Below, in pieces: positions 15,287 to 24,281 of a stretch of DNA of 64,000 bases (position 1 is its first letter; each line of letters opens with the position of its first letter). The stretch lies in assembly GCA_030613785.1 (NCBI GenBank), contig JAUWLF010000008.1, positions 1-64,000 of the forward strand. Direction: 5' to 3'. Source of the DNA: Chloroflexota bacterium. Lineage in GTDB: Bacteria; Chloroflexota; Anaerolineae; UBA7937; B3-Chlor. The notes under the pieces are model-generated. The model was not told where the DNA came from, made no database searches, and was given only the letters and a program-made list of their open reading frames with translations. Position numbers and translations under genes: made by a program.

Positions 15287-16498
15287 ATGGAATTCACCAA
15301 AGGGGACACGGTCGCCAGCCTGGATTTCAATTTCGAGGCCACGGTGGAGCAGAGGAGCGGCGAAGATCTTAGTCGCTGCTACTACTGCCTCAAGTGCACG
15401 GCTGGGTGTCCCTCGGCCCCCGCTATGCCCTATGGGCCCGCCCAGATGGTGCGCTTGGTGCAGCTTGGCTTGAAGGATGAGTTGCTGGAAAGCCGTAGTA
15501 TGTGGTTCTGTCTGCACTGTGAGACCTGTGGCGCTCGTTGCCCAAACGAGATCAGCATAGCGGGGCTGACCAGGGCGCTTCGCGAGATGGCCATGGAGGA
15601 AAAAGGGGAGATTCTCCAGGCGGATGCCGGCATTAAGGCCTTGCGCACCTTGGGTGAGAATATCATCGAGACGCACAACATCTCGGCCGACGACAATAGC
15701 CAGCGCTTGATGTGGAGCGAGAACCTGGAGCGCATCCCCGACGGACTCGAGATGAAGAAGGGAGCCAACACTGTCTATTTCGTGGGCTGCGTGTCCTCCT
15801 TCTTCCCCATGACCTATATCATTCCGCAGGCCTTCGTGCAGATACTGGAGGAGACCGGAGAGGACTTCACCGCCTTGGGGGGTGAGGAGTGGTGCTGCGG
15901 GTATCCACTGCTCATGGCCGGGATGGGCGCTCAGGCCGAGGAGACGGTACGCCACAACGTCGCCCGGATTCGGGAAGTCGGGCCCAAGAGGTTGGTCACC
16001 ACGTGCCCAGCCTGTTATCACATGTGGAAGCACTTCTATCCTGAGATCCTTGGCGAGGAGCTGGGCTGGGAGGTGGTGCACTCGACCCAACTACTAGCGG
16101 AGTTGCTGGATGAGGGACGCATCAAGTTGAAGGCCACACCCAGACGGGTAACCTATCACGACCCCTGCGATCTCGGCAGGAAGAACGACCTCTACGATGC
16201 CCCTCGTCGGGTGTTGGAGAGTATCCCAGAGCTTGCCCTCAAGGAGATGTCGGATAGCCGCCAGGATGCGCTCTGCTGCGGGGGTGGTGGCAACGTGGAG
16301 ACATTCAACCCCGAGCTGGTTGGAGAGTTGTCTCAGCGCCGCCTGGGACAAGCCCTCGAAACCGAGGCCCAAGTGATCGTATCAGCCTGTCCCCAATGTG
16401 AACGAACCCTCGCCGCCGAGGCCAGGCGGGAGAAGGCGAGGGTGAGGGTCATGGATTTGGTGGAGTTCGTCTGGCGGGCCTTGGATACGAGCGAGTAA
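15287..16498 (+). CDS. HdrC-HdrB fusion (Fe-S plus CCG-domain subunit)
   Basis: 403 residues from ATG 15287. The N-terminal part has two [4Fe-4S] motifs, C31-x2-C34-x2-C37-x3-C41 and C75-x2-C78-x2-C81-x3-C85, as in HdrC. The C-terminal part carries two cysteine-rich CCG domains (WCCGYPLL...CPACYHMW and HDPCDLGRKND...LCCGGGG...CPQCERTL), as in HdrB/HdrD, which hold the noncubane clusters that reduce disulfides. In bacteria this subunit hands electrons to or from an unknown disulfide or thiol carrier. It leads the hdrCB-hdrA-mvhD-frhB cluster. The ribosome-binding site is weak; the 18-codon upstream extension was not used because it lacks family similarity. Confidence 0.85.
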   Translation: MEFTKGDTVASLDFNFEATVEQRSGEDLSRCYYCLKCTAGCPSAPAMPYGPAQMVRLVQLGLKDELLESRSMWFCLHCETCGARCPNEISIAGLTRALREMAMEEKGEILQADAGIKALRTLGENIIETHNISADDNSQRLMWSENLERIPDGLEMKKGANTVYFVGCVSSFFPMTYIIPQAFVQILEETGEDFTALGGEEWCCGYPLLMAGMGAQAEETVRHNVARIREVGPKRLVTTCPACYHMWKHFYPEILGEELGWEVVHSTQLLAELLDEGRIKLKATPRRVTYHDPCDLGRKNDLYDAPRRVLESIPELALKEMSDSRQDALCCGGGGNVETFNPELVGELSQRRLGQALETEAQVIVSACPQCERTLAAEARREKARVRVMDLVEFVWRALDTSE

Positions 16499-16531
16499 GG
16501 GTCAAGGAGCAGCCTTCGTGGGAATGCGGCT

Positions 16532-19500
16532 GTGAAGGGAACGAAAGGGGCAGAAGGGCTCGGCGAGGTACTGGTTGTAGGGGGAGGCATCGCCGGCATG
16601 CAGGCTGCCTTGCTGGTGGCGGAGGTGGGGTTGAAGGTCCATCTCCTCGACAAAGCGCCGGCCATTGGCGGCTTCATGCCTTTGCTAGATAGAACCTTCC
16701 CCACCAATACCTGCGGGCTCTGCTTCATGTCGCCCTCAATCCCAGCCCTCTGTCCTTTCATCGAGTGCAGCCGTCATCCTCTCATCGAACTGATCCCCTA
16801 TGCCGACGTGGAGGGCGTAGAAGGAGGACCTGGGGATTTCGAGGTCTCCATTCTTCACAGGGCAAGATACGTAGACGTGGACTTATGTACTGGGTGCGGC
16901 GAGTGCGCCGCCGTGTGCCCCGTCGAAGTGCCCAGCGAGTTCGGCGGCGGGTTGGAGACACGTCGCGCCATCTACCGCCCTTACCCTCAGGCTTTTCCCA
17001 GCGCCTTCGTGGTGGACAAGAGCATCTGCACGGAGTGCGGCGAGTGCCTGAAAGCCTGTCAACCTGAGGCCATCAACCTCGAGATGGAGGATGAGCGTTC
17101 AACATTGAGCGTGGGGGCCATCATCCTGACCCCAGGTTTCGAGCCCTTCGACGCCGCTCTGAAGACCGAGTTTGGCTACGGCGTGCACGCGAACGTGTTG
17201 ACCAGCATCCAGTTCGAGCGCATGTTGAGCCTGACCAGCCCCTCGCGAGGATTGCCCCTGCGACCCTCGGACGACCAGCATCCCCGTCGCATAGGTTTCA
17301 TCCAATGCGTGGGCTCGCGAGACATCTCGTGTGACCGGGGCTACTGCTCCTCCATCTGCTGCATGTACGCCACCAAGCAGGCCATGCTGGCCAAGGAGCG
17401 CCTTCCAGGTGTTGAGGTCACCGTCTTTCACATGGACGTGAGAACTTCTGGCAAGGACTTCGAACGGTACTACGAGAGGGCCAAGGGGGAGTACGGCATC
17501 AACTACCGGCGCAGCATGGTCTCCAGGGTGAGGGAGCTGACTGACAGCATGAACCTCACCATGTCGTGCGTGGATGAGGAAGGGCGCCAGCAGGAGGAGG
17601 AGTTCGATCTGGTCGTGCTCTCCGTGGGCTTTGGACCTCCATCTGACGTCGAGAGGCTGGCAGCAAGCGCAGGCATACCGTTGAACGAATACGGGTTCTC
17701 CAGGACGGAGCCGTTCCTCCCCAGTAGCACTCCACGCCCCGGCATCTTCGTGGCGGGTGGGTTCAGGGAACCTCAGGACATCCCCCAGACGGTGGTCGAG
17801 GCCAGTAGTGCCGCGGCCGGAGCCGTTGAGCTCCTGGCAGCGAGTCGTCGGAGCGATGTTCTCCCGGAGTACCCGCCTGAGCGAGACGTCAGTGATGAGG
17901 ACCCTCGGGTGGGCGTCTTCGTCTGTCACTGCGATGGCACCATAGCCGAGGCGATGGATGTGCCGGCCGTGATCGAGCATGCAACTCAATTGGCGGATGT
18001 AGCCCACATTACCGAAGTGGTCGGGGCCTGCAAGCCCGAGGGTGTGGAGGTACTGAAATCGGCCATCGTCGAGAACGAGCTCAACCGCGTGGTGGTGGCC
18101 GGTTGTACGCATAGGCTCAACGGCCCGCTCCTGGAAGACGCAGTGCGGCAGGTGGGCTTGAACGCCTGTCTGCTGGAGAGGACGGACCTGCGGGAGGGGT
18201 GCGCCTGGGTTCACCGGGATGAGCCAGAGGAGGCCACTCTCAAGGCCCAGCAGTTGATAGCGATGGCGGTGGCCAAAGCCAGGCTGGCTGAACCGAGCGA
18301 GAGAGCGGAGGCCGGCGTCGCGCCGGGGGCACTGGTCATCGGCGGCGGAGTGGCGGGCATGGAGGCCTCACTGTCGCTGGCGAGGCAGGGCTTCCCAGTC
18401 CACTTGGTGGAGAAGGAGAAGGAGCTGGGAGGCAACCTGCGCCACATTCACTACACCATCACCGGCACCGATCCCCAGCGGTATCTGAAAGAGTTGATCG
18501 ACCAGGTGGAGGGCGAGGAGCTGATCACGGTCCATTTCGCTGCCCAAGTGAAAGAGGTAGTCAGCGCGCCGGGGCGGCACAGGACTCTCCTGTCCGCGAA
18601 CGGAAGGACGCTGGAGCTGGAGCACGGTGTGACCATTGTGGCGACAGGGGGGGAGGAGGTCAAACCCACCGAGTATCTGTATGGGGAACATCCTGGAGTG
18701 TTGACGCAGCGGGAACTGGAAGAGAGAATCTCCGCGAATGAGCAGGCCCTTGCCGGTGTGAAGAACGTGGTGATGATTCAGTGCGTGGGTTCGCGCGAGC
18801 CGACCCGACCCTATTGCAGTCGCATCTGTTGCTCCACAGCCATCAAGAACGCTCTCCGCATCAAGGAGCTGAACCCTGAGGCGAAGGTGGTCATCCTCTT
18901 CCGCGACATGCGGACCTATGGCTTCCTGGAGGACTTCTACCGCCAGGCGCGGGAACAGGGAGTGATCTTCGTCCGCTACGAGCGCGAGAACAAACCTGAC
19001 GTGGAGGCGGTCGACGGCGGATTGCGTGTGCGGGTCAGGGAGCCGATCCTGGGAGGCGACTTGGCTCTGGACGCAGATCTGTTGGTGCTCAGTGTGGGAG
19101 TCGAACCCGGCGATACCGAGACTCTGGCCAGCGTGCTTGGCGTACCGTTGGATGAGGACGGCTTCTTCCAGGAGGCGAACACCAAAGTGCGGCCTATGGA
19201 TTTCGAGGCTACGGGGATGTACCTTTGTGGCCTGTGCCACGCCCCGAAAACCATAGAGGAGTCCATCTCTCAAGCCAAGGGCGCTGCGATGCGTGCCGGG
19301 GTGATGCTGGCCAAACAGCGTCTCGACGGCCAGCTCGCGGTACCTTTTGTCAATCCTCGGCTGTGCATCGCCTGCGGCCTTTGCATAGAGACGTGTCCCT
19401 ACAGCGCCTTGGTCGCCGATGAGGAGACAGGCATCACGCAAGTCATACCTGTGCTCTGCGAGGGGTGTGGTGTGTGTTCGGTGGCCTGTCCCAGTGGCGC

Positions 19501-19564
19501 CATACAGCAGCGCGTATTCGAGAAGACACAGCTCATGGCTATGCTGGATGTGGCCCTGGATTAG
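16532..19564 (+). CDS. hdrA: Tandem HdrA fusion, FAD and Fe-S electron-bifurcation subunit
   Basis: 1010 residues. The first half has an FAD motif VVGGGIAGMQAA, cysteines in NTCGLCFMSPSIPALC, and a two-cluster ferredoxin insertion (CTGCGECAAVCP, CTECGECLKACQ). From about residue 458 a second HdrA begins (VGVFVCHCDG), with its own FAD motif VIGGGVAGMEAS near residue 600. Each half repeats the signature IQCVGSR...YCS-x-ICC. A terminal two-cluster ferredoxin (CIACGLCIETCP, CEGCGVCSVACP) closes the protein. HdrA is the flavin subunit that bifurcates or confurcates electrons between disulfide, ferredoxin and NAD(P)/H2/formate partners. The start GTG lacks a close ribosome-binding site. A duplicated HdrA is longer than the roughly 650 residues of the archaeal enzyme. 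Confidence 0.88.
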   Translation: MKGTKGAEGLGEVLVVGGGIAGMQAALLVAEVGLKVHLLDKAPAIGGFMPLLDRTFPTNTCGLCFMSPSIPALCPFIECSRHPLIELIPYADVEGVEGGPGDFEVSILHRARYVDVDLCTGCGECAAVCPVEVPSEFGGGLETRRAIYRPYPQAFPSAFVVDKSICTECGECLKACQPEAINLEMEDERSTLSVGAIILTPGFEPFDAALKTEFGYGVHANVLTSIQFERMLSLTSPSRGLPLRPSDDQHPRRIGFIQCVGSRDISCDRGYCSSICCMYATKQAMLAKERLPGVEVTVFHMDVRTSGKDFERYYERAKGEYGINYRRSMVSRVRELTDSMNLTMSCVDEEGRQQEEEFDLVVLSVGFGPPSDVERLAASAGIPLNEYGFSRTEPFLPSSTPRPGIFVAGGFREPQDIPQTVVEASSAAAGAVELLAASRRSDVLPEYPPERDVSDEDPRVGVFVCHCDGTIAEAMDVPAVIEHATQLADVAHITEVVGACKPEGVEVLKSAIVENELNRVVVAGCTHRLNGPLLEDAVRQVGLNACLLERTDLREGCAWVHRDEPEEATLKAQQLIAMAVAKARLAEPSERAEAGVAPGALVIGGGVAGMEASLSLARQGFPVHLVEKEKELGGNLRHIHYTITGTDPQRYLKELIDQVEGEELITVHFAAQVKEVVSAPGRHRTLLSANGRTLELEHGVTIVATGGEEVKPTEYLYGEHPGVLTQRELEERISANEQALAGVKNVVMIQCVGSREPTRPYCSRICCSTAIKNALRIKELNPEAKVVILFRDMRTYGFLEDFYRQAREQGVIFVRYERENKPDVEAVDGGLRVRVREPILGGDLALDADLLVLSVGVEPGDTETLASVLGVPLDEDGFFQEANTKVRPMDFEATGMYLCGLCHAPKTIEESISQAKGAAMRAGVMLAKQRLDGQLAVPFVNPRLCIACGLCIETCPYSALVADEETGITQVIPVLCEGCGVCSVACPSGAIQQRVFEKTQLMAMLDVALD

Positions 19565-19608
19565 CCCTTGGCCTTGGGAGACTGGGTGCGGAAGTTGGAG
19601 TTGTGATC

Positions 19609-20031
19609 ATGGATGATTTTGAACCCAGAATAGTAGCTTTCCTGTGCAACTGGTGTGCGTACACTGGAGCTGACCTGGCTGGTACGTCGAGGTTGCAGTA
19701 TCCGCCCAACGTGCGGGCCATTCGGGTGATGTGCAGCGGGGGTGTCGATCCTATCTACGTCATCAAGGCTCTCCTGGAGGGAGCTGACGGCGTGCTGATC
19801 GGAGGTTGCCACCCGGGGGATTGCCACTACCAGAGCGGCAACTTGAAGGCCCGCCGTCGGGTGGCCATCCTGAGGAGCATCCTGGAACAGTTGGGCCTCG
19901 ATCCTGACCGCGTGTGGCTACGCTGGATCAGCGCCAGCGAAGGCAAGCTCTTCGCCGACACCATCAAGGAGATGGTTGAGGAGCTGAAGGAGAAAGGACC
20001 AAACCCCATGCGCGAGGCTTGGGCGATCTAG
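19609..20031 (+). CDS. mvhD: MvhD-like hydrogenase iron-sulfur subunit
   Basis: 140 residues from ATG 19609, preceded by GGAG at 8-nt spacing. Cysteines C13, C16, C42, C67 and C72 (FLCNWCAYTGADLAG, MCSGGVDP, GGCHPGDCHY) form the [2Fe-2S] site typical of MvhD/FlpD. This small protein relays electrons between HdrA and a hydrogenase, formate dehydrogenase or NAD(P)H module. It lies 44 nt after hdrA and 24 nt before the FrhB-like gene, so all are likely in one operon. The HdrA/MvhD pairing supports a soluble bifurcating complex; the partner oxidoreductase is not resolved. Confidence 0.9.
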   Translation: MDDFEPRIVAFLCNWCAYTGADLAGTSRLQYPPNVRAIRVMCSGGVDPIYVIKALLEGADGVLIGGCHPGDCHYQSGNLKARRRVAILRSILEQLGLDPDRVWLRWISASEGKLFADTIKEMVEELKEKGPNPMREAWAI

Positions 20032-20055
20032 TTTAACTCAGCGGAGATACGACCT

Positions 20056-21192
20056 ATGAGTATACAGGCGACACTTGAAGTCAAGGATGGCGACGTGTTG
20101 GCCGCCTTGCGCGGGTTCCTGCGGCAACTCCTGGAGATGGGAATCATGGATGCCTTGCTGGTGCCCCTGGAGTTGCCCTCAGGAGATGCCATAGTGCAGA
20201 CGCTGGTCAAGGACGCAGGCAAACTGGAGAGTGCCAATCCTCTGGCGCCGGTGATGATGGTCAACTCCGCCAATGTGGTGTCCAACCTGACCCGCCTTGG
20301 GAACAGGGAGAAGGTGGGAGTGGTCCTGAAGTCCTGCGAGATGAGGGCGCTGGTGGAACTGGTCAAGTTGCAGCAGGCCAGTTTGGATAACCTCGTCACG
20401 ATCGGTGTGGACTGTCTGGGCACCTATGAGTTGACTCAGTATGCACAGTTGAGCAACGAGTTGGACGACAGCGCCGGGCCGTCCGTGGAGAAGCTTCACG
20501 CGGCGAAAGACGGGGAGGTCATACCTCGAGAGGGTTACGAGTTTCGGGCCGCTTGCCAGATCTGCGAATACCCCATCCCCATGAGCGTGGACATCAACAT
20601 GGCCTTCATAGGTGTGGACACGGAGACCATGATCTTGCTGGAGATGGAACCGGAGATAGGGCAAGAGGTGCTGGAGAAGCTGGGGTTGCAGGAGGGCGAG
20701 GCTCCGGCCAGAGAGGAGTCGGTGGCCAAGTTGGTGGCCGCCAGGGAGAAGGAGAGAGATGAGGCCTTCGCTCGGTTCCACGAGACCGTGAACGACACAG
20801 CCAGCCTCGTGGCTCAGTTCTCCACCTGCATCGCTTGTCACAACTGTACCACCGCGTGTCCCATCTGCTACTGCAAGGAGTGCATCTTCGAAACGGACAC
20901 GTTCAGACACCCGTCCGAGCGCTATCTCATGTGGGCCGAGCGCAAGGGTGCCGCCAGGATGCCCAGCGATACGGTGCTGTTTCAGTTGACCAGGATGAAC
21001 CACATGGTCAGTTCCTGTGTGGGATGTGGGATGTGTGAGAGCGCGTGCCCCAGCGACCTTCCTCTGGCGCTGATCTTCCGGGCCGTGGGTCAGAAGGTCC
21101 AGGAGTTGTTCGAGTACGTCCCTGGACGGAGCCTGGAGGAAGAACTCCCGGTGGCTACGTTCAAGGAAGACGAATTCCCTGAGTACAAGTGA
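20056..21192 (+). CDS. FrhB/FdhB-like Fe-S flavoprotein subunit
   Basis: 378 residues. The N-terminal and middle parts (VGVVLKSCEMRALVELVKL, then ACQICEYP and GVDTETMILLE) match the FrhB/FdhB C-terminal domain family that binds FAD and reduces F420 or a related acceptor. The C-terminal third has ferredoxin-type cysteines from residue 258 (CIACHNCTTACPICYCKEC) and 321 (CVGCGMCESACP). As last gene of the Hdr cluster it could be the electron entry or exit module in place of hydrogenase or formate dehydrogenase. Whether it uses F420, NAD(P)H or ferredoxin cannot be told from sequence. Confidence 0.8.
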   Translation: MSIQATLEVKDGDVLAALRGFLRQLLEMGIMDALLVPLELPSGDAIVQTLVKDAGKLESANPLAPVMMVNSANVVSNLTRLGNREKVGVVLKSCEMRALVELVKLQQASLDNLVTIGVDCLGTYELTQYAQLSNELDDSAGPSVEKLHAAKDGEVIPREGYEFRAACQICEYPIPMSVDINMAFIGVDTETMILLEMEPEIGQEVLEKLGLQEGEAPAREESVAKLVAAREKERDEAFARFHETVNDTASLVAQFSTCIACHNCTTACPICYCKECIFETDTFRHPSERYLMWAERKGAARMPSDTVLFQLTRMNHMVSSCVGCGMCESACPSDLPLALIFRAVGQKVQELFEYVPGRSLEEELPVATFKEDEFPEYK

Positions 21193-21471
21193 CGAAGGTT
21201 GCCAGTGCGCCACGCCCCTTGTCCCATCCTCGTAGTCAAGTAGCACACAGACCGATTCTTGCTCCTCGAACCGATCCTCAAGCCTATGCTCGTCCGTTGG
21301 GCCAGTTGCCGCGACTCACCATGTGTCTCAAAAGCTAGCCCTCGTTGGGCGTGCAAGGGGGCGCGACATTGTTCGGAGATGTGCGTGTAGTGAACTTGGG
21401 CCGGTGGGACTAAGGGGGTTTGCGTAGTTTTCCCTGTTCCCTTCCGTCACCGGGGCCAGGGGCTCCCGCAA

Positions 21472-21895
21472 CTAGTCACCCAAGCGCGCTTCGAGCTCGG
21501 CAATCAGCCCTGGGAGATTGGGACGGTCTGAGCGGATGTCCGGCGCTGGGACACGGTGATGCTTGATGTCTGGCGGAACGTGTTTGTTGTGTGGATGGGT
21601 AGCAGCCACGTCCGGATCATGCGGGTGGGGGAAGTCATCATACCAATAGAGCTTCTCAGCGTGCTGGTACACCTCGTAACTGTAACCCGTGATCAATGCC
21701 CGCCGCAAAGTCGATTTCTTCAAGCACGCGCAGCCTGAGGCCGACAGGGAAAAAGACCTCACCGTCGGCAATGCCGGTATAGGGGCTTACTGACCACACG
21801 ACGAGCGTAGAATGCAACACCGTGGGGCGGTTCACTAGTTCCGCGACAAGACGGCTGTATGCGTCCAACGAACCGAGGGGGTTCTGTTCTGGCAT
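21472..21895 (-). pseudogene. TumE-like (DUF6516) toxin, frameshifted
   Basis: Two minus-strand frames together make one toxin-family protein. The first (start ATG 21895) reads MPEQNPLGSLDAYSRL...[16 protein letters not shown]; the second continues [26 protein letters not shown]...[13 protein letters not shown], the family hallmark, and ends at 21472. The switch falls at GCGGCGGGC (21698-21706 on the opposite strand) and would be repaired by removing one base. The ATG overlaps the partner gene's stop (TGATG). The TumE family is known as a toxin component, usually paired with a helix-turn-helix antitoxin. Either the toxin is dead or this is a sequencing error in a G/C run. Confidence 0.65.
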
Positions 21896-22167
21896 CAGTA
21901 CGCTGGTTGCAAGCGCATGGCATCGATCAGATCACGGCCTTCCATCTGGGCTTCGTAGGCCGCCTTGCGTCGCAACCAGGTTTCATAGATGCCCTTCCAA
22001 CGGACAAAGTCTATCCGCGTTTCGTCGTAGTCATCGAATTGGTCGAGTTTCCCTGATGTGAGCGCGGCGTAGAAATCCTCGTTCAGCACACCGTACTTCT
22101 CTTCATATAGAGTCAACCGGCGTTCAAGCAGTTTCATCTCTACTACAAGCTCATGGATCTCCATCAT
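21895..22167 (-). CDS. Putative antitoxin partner of the TumE-like gene (coiled-coil)
   Basis: 90 residues from ATG 22167 (a second ATG follows at once), with AAGGAAAG upstream. It is helical and charged: MMEIHELVVEMKLLERRLTL... with predicted coiled-coil character through its first 35 residues, then a conserved-looking FVRWKGIYETWLRRKAAYE segment. No DNA-binding motif is obvious. Its stop overlaps the toxin ATG by one base, so it is the upstream partner of a coupled pair. The antitoxin role is inferred from this arrangement; the helical protein rather than an XRE antitoxin makes it a variant module. Confidence 0.55.
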   Translation of the reverse strand: MMEIHELVVEMKLLERRLTLYEEKYGVLNEDFYAALTSGKLDQFDDYDETRIDFVRWKGIYETWLRRKAAYEAQMEGRDLIDAMRLQPAY

Positions 22168-22308
22168 TACTTGCTTTCCTTCCTTGCCCTTCAAAGAAGG
22201 CATCATAGGTCGGTACGGCCAGTTCCTCAATCGTGCCGATTCACATGTCTGCCCAGGATTATGACTCAGATTGCAGCGTTCTGCAAGGTACTGGATTGCT
22301 GGTCCTCG

Positions 22309-22326
22309 CTAGCCCGGTGGGGCTAG
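22309..22326. repeat. Hairpin in the 22.2-22.6 kb intergenic region
   Basis: CTAGCCC-GGTG-GGGCTAG is a perfect 7-bp stem with a 4-nt loop, lying between two minus-strand units (DUF3052 gene upstream, antitoxin downstream). It may stop transcription from the DUF3052 gene, although it is about 245 nt past that stop and has no T-tract. The rest of 22168-22571 shows nothing recognisable. Confidence 0.3.
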
Positions 22327-22571
22327 TTGCCCGTTCGGCCTCCTGAGCCCAAACCGGGCCGTCAGGGACAAGTTGGTGTTGTACACTGTCTCCAAGAATA
22401 TCGGACCCCAGCGAATGCATCGGCAAACGAGCGCAGCCAGTAGATCACGCTTGATCTTGTCAGCGCCGAAGCGGGCACTACAAACGACAGATCGCCCTGG
22501 TTCGGGGAACCGGCCTGGGCGTGACATGCTCTCGGCGTTGCCAGTGCATGCTGGCGTGATCTTGAGCAGGG

Positions 22572-23357
22572 CTACTTGGACTTGAGTTTGCGTCGCGTGA
22601 AGCGCAGTCCAGACCAGGTCTCGTCAATGGAGCACACCTTGTAGTCCACCAGGCCCGCGGCGAGGCCGACCTCGCGTACGACACCTTGCGACACATTGCT
22701 GGTTACTCCAGAGGACTTCTTCGGCCAAACGATCCACAGCCCTCCTCCTTCGGCGAAGGCGCCCATGCGCTCGATTCCTTGGTCCAGGTCCTTCCGTGAC
22801 CTGGTGAACCACAACGTCACATCGGGCTGACCACGGAGCTGTCGCCGAAAGACCACACCCTCGGGCAGCTCGCCGAGGGTCTCTTCAAACCCGTCCGGCG
22901 CGCCCACCAGGGCGACCACCGAGTTGGCTCTGATGCCCAGCTTCTTCGGCAACGGCGTGCCTGCATAGGCGTCCATCACCGACCGTGCTACCACGGGGTC
23001 TATTGGAGGAGAGGCGATGGCACGCTTGAGCGAGTTGCGGATCCGGTTCCAGGTGGTATAGACAGCATCCGGCAGCATCTCCTTGATGCGCGCCACCTTC
23101 TCCGGGTCCCCCTCGACGAAGACCAGCGGCACCTGACGGGTGGCCTTGTACTTTCGAATGCCCAATGCCACATCTCGACCTTGGGATGGCAGCCGGCTCA
23201 GGTCGATGACCACTGCACTCGGAGGGCTCTCCCTCAGGGCGCGTAAGCCAGCCTGGTCCAACGGATCCGAGACCACGCCATATCCCGCAGAGCGAAGCTC
23301 GTCGGCCCGCTCCTCGGCCTCAGCGGCGTTCCAGTGGATCAGACGGACGTAGGTCAC
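22572..23357 (-). CDS. Receiver-like domain fused to DUF3052
   Basis: 261 residues from the GTG at 23357, which has AGAGAGGG seven bases upstream; the longer upstream frame lacks similarity. Residues 1-120 look like a response-regulator receiver fold (AEERADELRSAGYGVV..., SAVVIDLSRLPSQGRDVALGIR, VPLVFVEGD) with the aspartate of VVIDLS in the phosphoacceptor place, but without clear neighbouring acidic residues. From KKLGIRANSVVALVGAPDGFEETL onward it matches DUF3052, a small domain of unknown role with a conserved WIVWPKKSSG motif. No kinase or output gene is adjacent. Function unknown; a degenerate signalling protein is possible. Confidence 0.65.
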   Translation of the reverse strand: MTYVRLIHWNAAEAEERADELRSAGYGVVSDPLDQAGLRALRESPPSAVVIDLSRLPSQGRDVALGIRKYKATRQVPLVFVEGDPEKVARIKEMLPDAVYTTWNRIRNSLKRAIASPPIDPVVARSVMDAYAGTPLPKKLGIRANSVVALVGAPDGFEETLGELPEGVVFRRQLRGQPDVTLWFTRSRKDLDQGIERMGAFAEGGGLWIVWPKKSSGVTSNVSQGVVREVGLAAGLVDYKVCSIDETWSGLRFTRRKLKSK

Positions 23358-23510
23358 GGGGATTCCCTCTCTTTGCAATCGCCTAGAACGTGACCGCAGA
23401 CGTCCCCAGTCTCGGGGACCGATGCAGCGACCAAGAGTCCGGGCCAATACGTGAGTACGTGCGCAAGACTACATCGACACCCTTACGTGGGCAGTTGCGA
23501 CCAGCCAGAG

Positions 23511-24281
23511 CTAGGTTGGCTGCGTGTCCAAAAGCTTAAGAAGGTCCTTCTTGATCTCGTAATGATAGGACAGTAGCGTTCCGTTGTACACCAGACTGAA
23601 GACACCATACGGCGACGGAGCTGAGTCCTGAACATCTTGACAGTTTTCGAGTTCCACCACCTGGCTTTCCACACCCATCTCATGGGCAGTGTCCAATGCT
23701 GTGTTGACTGCGTCATCGACGTATGGACACTGGTCGGAACGGATGATAGTCAACCCGGGACCATACCGCCTAGCCCTTTCATCCCAATCTTGAGGGAACG
23801 TAGGCGATGGAGCGTCGCCGAACTTCTTCACCAGTAACTCAAACGAAGGTGCCGCTCCGTCCACTGGCTCGAATCCATGTTTGAGGAACAACTCTTTGCC
23901 CGCCAGCCAGATTCTGCTGCTGGTCACCATAGCCACGCCGTGTCGCTGCGTGTTCCGTGCATCGTCGATACAGTCGTTCAGCAAGCGCGAACCATACCCT
24001 TTGCCTTTGGCCCTACCCGAGACCCACACACAATGAATGACCATGTAGCTGCTGGCGTTGACAGCTCTCCACGCGAATTCAGCAGGTACGTACTCGATGA
24101 ACCCTACAGGCCTTCCACTGTCGTAGAGTATCTTGATCTTCATCCCCTCCGCAAACCGTTGCTGTAGCCAGTCTAGTTTGCGGCGATATCCCTCTGATTT
24201 TCGCTTGCTCCTGTAGCAGAAGAATCCACGTTTCGCGACATTGGTGGCATCGACAGTAGCAATCTCGACATCGCCATTCAT
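23511..24281 (-). CDS. GNAT acetyltransferase with C-terminal YoaP-like domain
   Basis: 256 residues, with GGAGGT 8 nt before the ATG. Residues 1-150 form a GNAT fold: VIHCVWVSGRAKGKGYGSRLLNDCI gives the acetyl-CoA-binding loop (RxxGxG-like) and WLAGKELFLKHGFEPVD the end of the fold. Residues 175-256 (LTIIRSDQCPYVDDAVNTALDTA...) resemble the thioredoxin-like YoaP extension, with a lone cysteine where a CxxC would be. Such two-domain proteins are scattered in anaerobes; the acyl acceptor is unknown. It stands alone between other minus-strand genes. Confidence 0.8.
   Translation of the reverse strand: MNGDVEIATVDATNVAKRGFFCYRSKRKSEGYRRKLDWLQQRFAEGMKIKILYDSGRPVGFIEYVPAEFAWRAVNASSYMVIHCVWVSGRAKGKGYGSRLLNDCIDDARNTQRHGVAMVTSSRIWLAGKELFLKHGFEPVDGAAPSFELLVKKFGDAPSPTFPQDWDERARRYGPGLTIIRSDQCPYVDDAVNTALDTAHEMGVESQVVELENCQDVQDSAPSPYGVFSLVYNGTLLSYHYEIKKDLLKLLDTQPT

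Noticed and set aside
17099-19441. Minus-strand frames opposite hdrA (17099-18214 and 18368-19441)
   Set aside because: Antisense shadows of a gene with complete catalytic motifs; no ribosome-binding sites or known domains.
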